Assembly: GCA_030015575.1 (NCBI GenBank)
Contig: JASDDO010000008.1
Coordinates: 81,135,965-81,199,964 of the forward strand
Direction of reading: 5' to 3'
DNA from: Agapanthus africanus
Lineage: Eukaryota; Streptophyta; Magnoliopsida; Asparagales; Amaryllidaceae
Length of the DNA stretch: 64,000 nucleotides
Of the stretch, positions 53,673 through 64,000 are shown piece after piece (within the stretch, counting starts at the first letter, position 1; the number at the start of each line of letters is the position of its first letter). Below the pieces are notes generated by a model that was not told the origin of the DNA, searched no databases, and saw only the letters and a list, made by a program, of their open reading frames with translations. The position numbers and the translations under genes were made by a program.

Positions 53673-56600
53673 CGGATGAAGTCATCTCGGTATCTTACTT
53701 GTTCATGTTTTGCCCGCATTAGAATTATTCAATTCTGGTGCATCCCTTTGTTTGTTGTTGTCTTGGGAATGGATTTTCTCGGCACTTTCCACGCTCATAT
53801 TGATTGTAAGGAAAGGAAAGTAATTTTCCAGATTCCCGGACATCCGGAGTTTATCTTTACTGGAGGAAGCAGTTCTGTCGGGCCAGTCGAGTTTAAGGCT
53901 AGGCCGACAAATAATGTTCTTTCGTCGATGGAAGTTGATAAGGAAGAAGCGCCAGCTGTTGTTCGAGAGGTCATGGACGTGTTCGGGGACATCTCAGGGT
54001 TTATCGCCAAAAAGAGATGTGGAGTTCGCGATCGATTTTTATTCCTGGTGCAGCGCCAGTTTCTAAAGCGTACTATCCAATGGCACCAGTGGAGTTGGAA
54101 GAAGTTAAGAAGCAGGTTACTGAATTACTTGAGAAGGGTTGGATTCGAAGCAGTAACTCACCTTGGGGAGCTCCAGTTCTTCTAGTCAAGAAGAAAGATG
54201 ACACAAGGAGAATATGCATCGATTATCGAGAATTAAACTGGGTGACTATTAAGAACAAGTACCCGATCCCTCGCATTGGCGAATTATTTGAGCAGCTTAG
54301 TGGCGCGAGGGTATTCTCGAAACTGGATTTGCGATCCGAATATCATCAGGTCCGAGTTAAAACAGAAGATATTTGCAAGACGGCGTTCCGAACTCGGTAT
54401 GGACATTGCGAGTACTTAGTGATGCCCTTCGGAGTAACGAATACATCGACGATATTTATGGACTTGATGAACCGAATCTTTTCACCATTCTTGGACCAGT
54501 TTATAGTGGTGTTTATTGATGATATTCTGGTCTACTCGAAGAGTGTTGAAGAGCATGCTGAACACTTGAAGGTCGCACTGCAGACATTGAGGCAAGAAAG
54601 ATTGTATGCAAAGATGAGCAGGTGTGAGTTTTGGCTTGAAGAAGTGAAGTTTTTGGGGCATGTCGTGTCCGGAGATGGAATCGCCGTTGATCCTGAAAAG
54701 ATTGCATCAATTCGAGATTGGCCGATTCCGAAGAACGTTGCAGAGATCAGGAGCTTTCTTGGACTTGCCGGGTATTACAGGAGGTTCGTGGAGAACTTTG
54801 CTCGTCTGGCGGAGCCTTTGACCAAGCTTACGCGCAAAGAAGTACCATTTGTGTGGACGGATAAGTGTGCGTCAGATTTTGAGGCGTTGAAACAAAGGTT
54901 GATAACTGCTCCTATTCTGACCGTGCCAGACAGTTCAGGAGGATTGGTGATTCACAACGACGCATCTGGGAAAGGATTGTGATGTGTTTTGATGCAGCAT
55001 GGGAAGGTTATAGCATACGCATCGAGACAGTTGAAAACCCATGAGAAGAATTACCCAACTCATGACTTGGAGCTAGCAGCTGTGATTTTCGCTTTGAAAA
55101 TTTGGAGACACTACTTATTTGGCGAAAGGGTCGAAGTATTCACCGATCATAAAAGCTTGATGTATGTGTTCATGCAGAAGGAGCTTAATATGAGGCAGCG
55201 CAGATGGTTGGAGCTGATGGCTGATTACGATCTTGATCTTAAGTACCATCCGGGGAAAGTTAATGTCGTGCCGGATGCGCTTAGTCGGTTGCCAGCAATT
55301 CAGATGTTGACTGCACAGAAGGAACTTATTGAAGACTTTCGGAGATTTGATTTGGAGATTGTGCTACCGCATTCTTCGGGACAGTTGATGCAGCTGCAAG
55401 TACAGTCGTCGTTGATCGACAATATTAAAGCAGCGCAGTCGCAGGACCCAAGATTGCAGAAGTTTCGAGAACAGGTTGAAGCTGGACTTCGAACGGACTT
55501 ACTGATTCATGAAGATGGTTCGTTGCGTTATGGTAGCCGTTTGTGTGTGCCAAAGGGAGGTATTCGCGAAGAACTTATGAAGGAGGCGCACAGTTCAGCA
55601 TAATCCGTACATCCAGGAGGCACGAAGATGTACCGAGATATACGACAACATTTCTGGTGGGAAGGCATGAAACGGGAGATTGCCCTCTTTGTAGCAAAGT
55701 GCTTGGTGTGTCAGCAAGTTAAGGCTGAATATCAACGGGTTGCTGGTTTATTGCAACCACTTCCGATTCCTCAATGGAAGTGGGAACATATAACCACGGA
55801 TTTCGTGACGGCTTTACCGCGGAGTCCAAAAAGGCAATAATGCAGTTTGGGTGATTGTTGATCGATTGACCAAGGCAGCACATTTATACCATTTCGAGTT
55901 GGTCAATCAACAGGAGCTTTGGCAGAATGGTGCATGCAGGAGATTGTAAGATTGCATGGAGTACCGGCGAGCATCGTGTCCGACCGTGACACTCATTTCT
56001 TATCACACTTTTGGAGGAGCTTACAGGAAAGTTTGGGGACTAGATTGAAGTTTAGCACAACTTATCATCCTTAGACAGATGGCCAGTCGGAGAGAATGAT
56101 CCAAACTCTTGAATACATGTCGAGAGCTTGCATGTTAGATTTCAAGGGCTCATGGGAGGATCATCTACATCTAGTGGAGTTTTCTTACAATAACAGTTTC
56201 CAGGCGACTATTCAGATGGCTCCATTCGAAGCTTTATATGGTCGCAAGTGTCGTTCACCTGTTTGTTGGGACGATGTTGGTGAACGAAGATTGTTGGGAC
56301 CGGATTTGGTCGTGCAAACAGTTGAGAAGGTTAATACTATCCGGAATCATATGAAAGCAGCACAAGACCGACATAAGAGTTGGGCTGATATATCGAGAAG
56401 ACCTCTAGAGTTCGCCGTGGGTGATTTGGTATTCTTGAAGATATCACCGACTAGAGGGTGATCCGTTTCGGAAGTCGAGGAAAGCTTAGTCCTCGATTTG
56501 TTGGACCTTTTGAGATTTTGGAGCGTGTTGGAGAAGTGGCGTATCGATTGGCGTTACCGCAATACTTGGCGAATGTTCATGACGTGTTTCATGTATCTCA

Positions 56601-56835
56601 ACTCCGTAAATATGTTCGAGATGAAACACATGTGTTGGATCATTCAGAGCTGACTGTACGAGAAGATTTGACTTTTGAGGAGCGACCGATGTCGATTATG
56701 GATCGAAAAAAAAAGGTTCTTAAGAACAAAGTTATCCCTCTTATACTTGTTTCTTGGGGTAATCGCTCACATGGAGAGTCAACTTGGGAACGAGAAGATG
56801 AAATCTGGTAGAAGTTTCCACATCTATTCTTGTAG
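53673..56835 (+). pseudogene. Tekay 2 pol: protease remnant, RT, RNase H, integrase, chromodomain
   Basis: The protease active site is lost in a second deletion near 53757 (about 210 bp compared with Tekay 1), leaving [43 protein letters not shown] (Glu where Tekay 1 has Gly), FIDDILVYS. RNase H follows after a TGA at 54980-54982. Integrase breaks: TAA at 55601-55603, one extra A near 55829, a lost base near 55887, TAG at 56072-56074 and a lost base at about 56457. The chromodomain has a TAG at 56809-56811; the final stop is 56833-56835. Confidence 0.9.
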
Positions 56836-56905
56836 TTTGTTGATTGTTTATCCTTTCTTGTTTTTGGAATTTCGAGGACGAAATTCTTTTTATAGTTGGG
56901 TATAA

Positions 56906-59900
56906 TGTAACAACCGAGTTCAGTTATACCAATTTCTGTTTCCGTATTTGTTTATCTGTGGTATTTTATTGATTTATCATGTTTGGGTGCGAATGGTAGT
57001 TTACATTTTTTCATTGCATTCGACCCGACCCGCTTGCTTGAACTGGTTGATTCATATTTATAGATTACCCTGGCTTGTTACATAGACACGTGCATTTAGT
57101 GTAAACTGCATATTGGCATTTCATCTAGGATCGCATATTTTACCATATAACATTTTAAGTCATTAAAAGTATTTTAAAATTACATTTCATAGCCTGTATG
57201 ATACCCCTAACCCCGTGGTAGCATCCGCGCATCTTGTTCTCGTCCCGTTCAGTGAAACGGACGTGTTTGGATGGCTACGCGCACGTACATGCATCCGTTC
57301 TTGGGGGTATGCATTTTCATTAACTGAGCACTCATTTTAAAATTTGGAAGTTGCGTATATTTTTCATATTTTAAATCTGAATTTTTAGACCCGACCTGGA
57401 CGCATTTTGGAGTAAGTTTGTATTTGCCAAAATATCTAATTTTATTAATATTATATTTAAAAATAATCTAACTGTTTAAATTTTATAACGAAAAATATAT
57501 TTTAAAATTAAATCCTAACCCACTAAATTCCAAGTTTGTCTCTCCTCCCCCTTTCTCACTCCTCTCGATCTCTCCTCACTCTGTCTCTCTCTTCTCTCTC
57601 TCTCCCGTTTCTCTCTCTCTCTCGCTCTCTCAGCCCTCTCTCTCAGCCTCTCTTTACTCTCTATATATATTTCATTTCTTTTAACCCTAAATTTTTTACC
57701 CATCATCCTCAACAAAATCCCAAGCCTTATTTTACCCGATCCCTTCCTAACCTCGCCCGAGCAGCCACCATGTCACCACCGCCAATCATCGCCGAATCGA
57801 TCCTTACCGCCAAGATCATCGTCGATTCCATCCTTAGCCGCCCACTCATCGTTGACGCCGTCTGCACCTCCGTCCTCTCCCGCCAGTGGCGCCACCGCTG
57901 GCGATCCATCCCCCATCTCGATTTCGAGGGTGTCTCAGACGACTCCCCGTCTCCGCCGTCGACCCGCACCCAACTTCGACCAAGCACCCCAGCCGAGATA
58001 GCCAATCGTTGCCGCCGCCGATAGAGGCGAGCACTCTTATCGCCTAGGGCTGACCAAGCTTGCGGAATTGATGAATGAAGACTACAGATCGATGCGGAGC
58101 AATACAGATTGAAATCAGCTTGTGTTACTTCCACTTGAGGAGCGGTGTTAGATGGTGTGAAACAATCATATATGCTCCACTTATTGCCTATAGCTTTTGG
58201 AGAAAGTGGTTAACTTTCACCAACTTATAAAGAGCTGTTGGTTATGCATAATATATTTCATAGCAGCTGACCATCACCAAAGAACCTAGATCAAGCTCGC
58301 CTAGTTCCGTATTTTTGCCGTTGGCTGTGCATATTTTATTTCGTGCTGTACCTAACTGTCACCACCAAATTAAAGGCATTCTCACCTAGCTAGGAATCAG
58401 ATTATGAAAACTGAAGAGGTGAACTTGAGCATTCGGGCATTCGATCGCCGGAACCCGGTCGTGCCGTCAATGATCCCGACGACCCAGCGAGCGTACCTGA
58501 CCCGTGTGATCACCTTGTGCGTTGTTTGGATCCGTTCCGTGTACCGTGCGCGCGTCGTGACTTTTTCCGCCGACGTGAGACGTTCCGTACACCCGTTTCT
58601 TGATCTATCAAGGCAAGTAAAACTTGCTACATGCTATTTATTTAATTTTATACGTATTTAATTGCATATTGAACCTGTAGATTAAATCTAATGCCACATG
58701 TTCCATTTTAACGCTTCGATGTTCCATTTATATCATTTTAGATCTAGAACTTGAAACATTTCATATTGCATATTAGATTACGATACGCGGTACCCATATC
58801 CATATTTGAACCACATAATGCTTATCTGTACAGCCCATAGTACCCTTTTAATAGTTTATACCTTCGGACACCCGTTCGCATCCACATAGCTTAATATATA
58901 TACAATTGCATCCCTAGATCATTTAATATATAATATTGTAATATTAACAGTCCATATTTGATAAAGTATATTTTAATTAATGTTGGAACTATAATCTTAA
59001 CCCAAATTAATAACTGTGCATCCATATGCTTTAATCTGTACCTTTTGCATACCACATCATAATGTTCAATTTTTTATTGTTTAGTACCCCATACTTATTT
59101 TGTATACCCATACTTATTAGGGTTTGATTATAAGCATCCATGTGATATTTTGTGCACCCCGACATGACTTGATATACCATTACTTGACACGACATGATAC
59201 CATACACTTCTTGACATGGCATGATACCTATATACACTACTTGACTTGAACTGATGTACCATGGCTTTACCTGTTACCTGATCTTGTTACTAATGCCAAC
59301 GAACTTGACCTGTTGTCCCTACGGACATTTCCTGTTGTCTATCCAGACAAACCTGTACATGCTTGATCTTGTGTTGGTATTAACTCCAGATTTATTAATA
59401 CCTGACTTGAACATATATAACTTGGGGGTATGGGGAAATCAATGATGAAACCTGACTTGTAACTCGACAGTTCGATATCTTTACTGATCAGTCTTACGGG
59501 CTAGGCCAGCCCCGGGGTGATGCTGCTGACATCACTCGTTATTACCTACTACCCTTTACTGCCATGCGGCACGTCTCGGATTCATCCCGAGAGTCATAGA
59601 CCGTGATCCCGGGCACGCACGGGATACTATTGAGTTACATCGATGATTCATCAAATTGATTTCAAAGACTTGAGAGTAGTTAACCTAATAGACCAGTCTA
59701 GATTACTCACTACACATTACCCTCACTGTTCTCATTTATATTACTGTTATACCTGTTTTACTGTTCTTACATTTGCCTGTATGTCTTGCTACCCCTGTTT
59801 ATTTTATTGCTTGATATTATGACGCACTGACGTCTGGGTTTTGCATGTCCCAGATCCTCTACCTTTGTTGCAGATTGATCAGGAGTACTGCCGCTGTTAG

Positions 59901-60164
59901 ACCGAGCGGTGAGGATCCTGTTGATATCCAGTTTTACTTTCCAGGTGTTTTATTTATTGGATCTTTTGCTTCCGCATATTATATTATTTCTTGACTCATT
60001 TATTCTGGCTCATGGACATGTACTAGATAGTTTAGTTTACTTTCCTGTTCTTGATATCTCTACAACCATAATGTGACTGTGGAAGGATATTTTCTATCCA
60101 CAGGTAGCATGGTTGGCTATGTCACGTGTCTATCTTAGCGTACTCTGGGAAGCGGGGCGTGACA
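56906..60164 (+). repeat. 3' LTR of Tekay 2
   Basis: 3259 bp, partner of 49943-53195, with the same CT-rich tract (57536-57670) and F-box fragment. Confidence 0.95.
57770..58024 (+). pseudogene. Captured F-box fragment in the Tekay 2 3' LTR, open from ATG
   Basis: 84 codons from the ATG at 57770, here in frame with the F-box segment (DAVCTSVLSRQWRHRWRSIP at about residues 30-50), to the TAG at 58022-58024. The last 30 residues are serine/proline-rich and not F-box-like. Presence in both LTRs means the capture predates this insertion. Confidence 0.72.
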
Positions 60165-61438
60165 GTAGGGGTCGACGCACCAGTGCAGAGGTTGTGTGTA
60201 TGATTTCTTGTATAGGTTTCCATTGCTCCAGACGAAATGGCGGGCTTTAGCTCGAAGGTGACGGGCTTCCCCTCGGTCCTCTGGAAGTGTACCCTCCTTC
60301 AGGAACTCTACGAGGTGCTTCCTCGAATCCCGGCCTTTCTCCTGAATAGTGTATACTTGGAGCGTCGCCTCTCTGTCTTTCACGCTGGGCCGCGACAAGA
60401 CCTCGAAGAGGATATTCCTCTTATTGTTGGCCGTATAGAAGAGGCTAGCTTGCTCAGGGTGTCGGCGTGGGTGTTCAGGTGCCGAGGAATCTTCTCCACT
60501 TGAACTTCGTCGAAACTTTTTCATAGTCTCTTTACCTCGGCTAAGTATTTCATCATGAGTGGCTTTCGGGCCTCAAAGCGCCCGGTCACTTGGCCGACGA
60601 CTAGGACGAAGTCGCTGCGAATTCGGATCATCTTCAGCCCCACTCCGGATGCGATTCGCAACCCGGCGAGCAAGGCCTCGTATTCCGCAGCGTTTTTTGA
60701 CGTTCAGAACCTGAGCTTCAAAGAGTACTCCATTTCTGCCTCGTTCGGCCCTCGAATGATAAGGACGGCACCGCTCCCCTCCTCGGTAAAGGATCCATCG
60801 ACATAGAAGACCCAATTGGGGACGGAGTCAGGCACTTCCTCGAACGGGGATCGAGGCCCGGGGATGGGCGCCGATGCTACTTCCTTGTTAGGGATAGTAC
60901 ACTCGACAACGAAGTTTGCCAGGACTTGCGCTTTGATGGCTTGCCTGGGACGGTATTTTGATATTGAATTGGGATAACTCCCACCTCCATTTCTCCAAAC
61001 GACCAGACGACTCGGGGGAGGCGAGAAAAGCCCCTGTGGGCCGCTCGGTGAGGGCGAGGATGGTGTGTGCCTGGAAGTAGTGTCGTAGCTTCCTTAAGGC
61101 GACGATAAGCGCCATGACGATCATTTCTATAGCCAGGTACCTCATTTCCGCGTATTTAAAGACATGGCTCACGTAGTAGACCGGCTTCTGTACTCCTTTG
61201 ACTTCTCGGACGAGCACCGAGCCAGCATCATGATCGGATAACGCAAGGTACAGTAACAGCTCGTCTCCTTTGATTGGCCGGGTGAGCAGTCGGGGAGATG
61301 CCAGGTGTATTTTGAGTTGCTCGAAAGTGTTTTAACACTCTTTCGACCATTCGAACCTTGGGATCTTTCTCGGGGCTTTGAAGAATGGGAGGCACTTTTC
61401 TCCGGATCTCGACATGAAGCGACTAAGAGCGGTGATTG
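60165..61438 (-). pseudogene. Element D RNase H, second RNase H and integrase N-terminus
   Basis: From 61438 down: end of RT (ALSRFMSRSGEKCLPFF), first RNase H (VYYVSHVFKYAEMRYLAIE), then the additional RNase H. The latter has FYVDGSF, AAEYEALLAGL, IRSDFVLVV and HADTLSKLA, i.e. all four acidic positions. Integrase N-terminal sequence (FVWSNGNLYKK, LHWCVDP) runs to the Tekay 2 insertion at 60165. Several stops and shifts. At 61438 the RT is cut off by unrelated DNA. Confidence 0.82.
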
Positions 61439-64000
61439 GTGATGTTTTATATGTATAGTAACCACAATCAATAACGGTGTCGCGTGTAGCTAGACCGAGA
61501 TGAGTACGGGTCGTCCTAAGGAAAACATTGAATCTTTTAATCTTACTTTAGACGTATTGATTAGGAAAGGAGGAAGAATAATGAATAGTGGAGAATGGTT
61601 GTAGATTCTAGATCTACGTCAATCACGGATATAGGATATAGATCTAGATTAATTACAGATGTAGGTTTTATATTAGAAGGGGGCTTGTAGGGTTCGTTAA
61701 GATTTAGTAGTCATGGATGATTAATTAAAAATTACTCCTTTTATCCTTTAATAGATTTAAAACTAGATCGACAGTGATGCATGTAGATTAGGGTTTCCGG
61801 AGGGAATAGGGTTCCCACTCTTAACCCCTATCTTGACATGGATCTCCGTTCATGTATAGCCTTTACCAAAACAATTGTTAATCTAATCTCTAATCGTGGT
61901 CGGGGATATCAATGAATTGATAGCGCGCCCGATTAGGATGTTAACTATTCTTTTGATAAAGTTTATAAACTTTATAGGACGTAAAAGGAGTTAAAGGATT
62001 TTAATCATCCATTGATCTGTTCTAATCCTACGAACCCTAACAAGCGAAGAATTACTCGCGCATGATGGAGATAGAAGAACGGATAGTGATCATGAAGAAA
62101 ATAAAATGCAATAAGAATAAAACAACTGCCTTTATTAATCAACTTGATCAATTACACTTTGTTCTTTTAGAAAGTGATTACAAAACCCTAGTTTGCTTCT
62201 CGGTCTCTTCGTAAGGAGGTAGATGAACAGCTGATGATCAACCTAGATTCTTGAGCCGTCTTGGACTTCGTGATCTTGTCGGTTTGATAAGTTTTCTAGG
62301 TTTAGCCTTCGGTCCTTTATATAGCACCAAAACCAGAAACAAAAGATCCCAAGAATCAGGTGTTGTTGTTGAGCTCCAAACCACAAAATCTCATACCCTG
62401 AATTGTTGACTCGGTCGCGGATCCGCGGTCGTTTGGTGAGATATTGGCTTCAGTTTTCTGGGGTTGCTTCAATGTGACACATGGAGATCTTCTGGATATC
62501 TGGAATATGATAATATTTCCTGAGTCTCTGCCAGTATTAATTCTTCGATTTTATCTAACTTTATCGGTAGATTTTTAATTCCCGACATCTCATATCTCGG
62601 TCTTCTGACCTGAACTAAACCTTGCACAATATCTCAATGAATATGTTAGTAATATTTGGGATTATTGAGATATTATCCTAACCATTTGATATGATATTAT
62701 AGTTTAAGAAAATTGGTTAAAGTTGTTTGATAAGGTAAGCATATTTAAATGGACTAAATATTATATGCTTACATTTTCCTTCATAATGTTAATTATAATA
62801 TATAAACATATGAAAATAGTATTTTTACAGATAAACTCTCATATGCGTTATGTTTATAATAAACACTTTTTATTATATAAAAATAGTAAGGAAAATGTCA
62901 TATCAAATGCACGATATTTTCGACTGAACAAATACCCCCAAACTTAACTTTGATCGTCCCAAGCAAACTAGTTATTCACGAGAAGGAGAAAAAGAAAAAG
63001 AAAAACCTAAGTAGCACACTTTCGTAGGCAACACGATCGCACTGAGCATATGCAACAAGCCGTTAAACCTCTAGGTGTCCCTAGTAGGAGGAGTGTTGTC
63101 TCCTGAGGGTTTTCAGCGGATTACACCCACAAAATCCTATAATAAAAGAAAGATGGTGAAAGTTACATATAAAGATAAGAACATATAAAAGAAAGAACTT
63201 GAAAATAAGAGTTTCCAACTATACCGGATTTTCAGTTGCTATGAGCCCTATCTTAATGGTCGTGAAAAAATATTAGAAATCACATCATCTCTCAATAAAA
63301 CATCTCCTTTAATCTTCCTCCCTATCTTTCTTCCAAACATTGATCATACACCCCTACGTGTGTGTAAAAGACATCTCTACACTTAGAGAATTCAATTCAA
63401 GCTATCATACTCTTGTCCACCTTCCAAAGTACTCTATAGTTGGTGAATATTTTCGATAAAATTGCTCTCACATTCTTCATGTAACCGTCAATATTTCTTG
63501 AGGTACTAACCGACCGATTACAAAATATGCTTGCGCATTTATGCGTAATTCCTCGTTTCTCAACACCTAAGGCTTAGCAGTGGCTCCCAAACCAGTTGGT
63601 CTAAGGCACTAGGTGATAAAACACTATCGCTATATTTTTTTTATGCTGCCTTAAGCAATTACAAAACCAGTGTTCATTTTTTCTTCTTCACCACACATAT
63701 ATATATATATATTTCTTCATACTAAGTCTTTTACACAAGAGCATTTCAAGGTATCCTCTACTATCCCAAGTTTCAAGATGTGTGTAAGTACGTATAGTAG
63801 GGTATCAATATTCAGATGTTTGGCCTCAAGAATATGGACTATATTTCAGATTTATTTTTATCCTCAGATTAGTAATTTCCTTCATCTCACTAACCCTTGG
63901 GACAACGGCTCATAACCGCTTATCACTAGTTTCGTTTCAGAAAACATTTAACGTTTTACTTTTCTTTAAACTTTTCCTATCTTTCATATGTAATTTTTCA
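61439..64000. other. Unrecognised AT-rich repeat-like DNA
   Basis: It starts TGATGTTTTATATG immediately after the D truncation. No credible gene in six frames. 62786-62928 is homologous to 13166-13318. The block at 62930-62960 (ACCCCCAAACTTAAC, then CGTCCCAAGCAA) and the GAGTACGGGTCGTCCTAAGG near 61500 resemble phrases common in plant LTR-element leaders, so this may be part of another retrotransposon that continues beyond the window. TA dinucleotide run at 63697-63712. Confidence 0.5.

Larger units (their letters stand above)
49943..60164 (+). mobile_element. Tekay/Del-type chromovirus 2, gag-deleted
   Basis: LTRs 49943-53195 and 56906-60164, both TGTAACAACC to GCGTGACA; TSD GTAGT (49938-49942) and GTAGG (60165-60169), one mismatch. 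The primer site follows the left LTR. The 3.7 kb interior keeps protease remnant, RT, RNase H, integrase and chromodomain but no gag. In the first roughly 195 bp compared by eye the LTRs differ at four sites. It is inserted in D integrase. Confidence 0.95.
13368..61438 (-). mobile_element. Tat-lineage element 'D' on the - strand, split by three later insertions and 5'-truncated
   Basis: Removing the Tekay at 17716-28525, element C at 28549-48230 and the Tekay at 49943-60164 joins the pieces into one element in consistent order. These are the 3' LTR (13368-14142), spliced antisense gene (14368-16431), 85-bp repeats (16882-17611), second antisense gene (48446-48943), integrase C-terminus to N-terminus (49162-49942, then 60165 onward), second RNase H, first RNase H and the end of RT. 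It stops at 61438, where unrelated DNA starts, so RT proper, protease, gag and the 5' LTR are missing. The integrase tail (EKLKLYK) and the two antisense genes differ from A and C, so it is another Tat family. Confidence 0.75.

Overview
The window is plant nuclear DNA made almost entirely of nested LTR retrotransposons. I found no intact host protein gene. The plant assignment rests on Tat-lineage Ty3/gypsy elements carrying a second RNase H and antisense genes, on Tekay/Del chromoviruses whose LTRs begin TGTAACA and end GTGACA with a TGGTATCAGAG primer site, on a plant-type RTE LINE, and on a captured F-box fragment. I cannot name the species. The size and depth of nesting suggest a large, repeat-rich angiosperm genome.

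Layout. (1) 1-10724, + strand: the 3' part of Tat element 'A'. It holds an integrase remnant, a long array of repeats and hairpins, three antisense genes on the - strand, a purine tract, and a 3.6 kb 3' LTR ending at 10724. A sits inside the reverse transcriptase of an RTE LINE (10725-12988, - strand), whose 3' part should lie left of the window. (2) A tRNA-Gln(CUG)-like gene is at 13094-13164 (-). (3) 13368-61438: a second, different Tat element 'D' (- strand), broken up by later insertions. From left to right it has its 3' LTR (13368-14142), a spliced antisense gene of the 'putative gypsy type transposon' family (14368-16431, +), an 85-bp hairpin array (16882-17611), a second antisense gene (48446-48943, +), integrase (49162-49942 continuing at 60165), RNase H and a truncated RT. 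(4) Inside D: a Tekay element at 17716-28525 (-, TSD GAAAT); a 17.6 kb Tat element 'C' at 28549-48230 (-, near-matching TSD GCGAC/ACGAC) that itself carries a 2.1 kb Copia-type solo LTR (34783-36864); and a second Tekay at 49943-60164 (+, TSD GTAGT/GTAGG) with a deleted gag and an F-box fragment in both LTRs. (5) 61439-64000 is unrecognised AT-rich, probably repetitive DNA that cuts D off.

The elements all look dead: every long reading frame except the three antisense genes of A has stops, frameshifts or deletions. The most striking signal is structural. The LTRs and 3' regions of A and C are mosaics of short inverted repeats. These include 26-nt units with 8-bp arms around a conserved 10-nt core, in which arm sequences differ between units but stay complementary within each unit. 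They also include 13-bp palindromes with a TTNAA core, and paired CACGTG sites. Together with the antisense gene family shared by A and D, these are the best candidates for undescribed biology here. All domain calls come from reading translations by eye; nothing was searched against a database.
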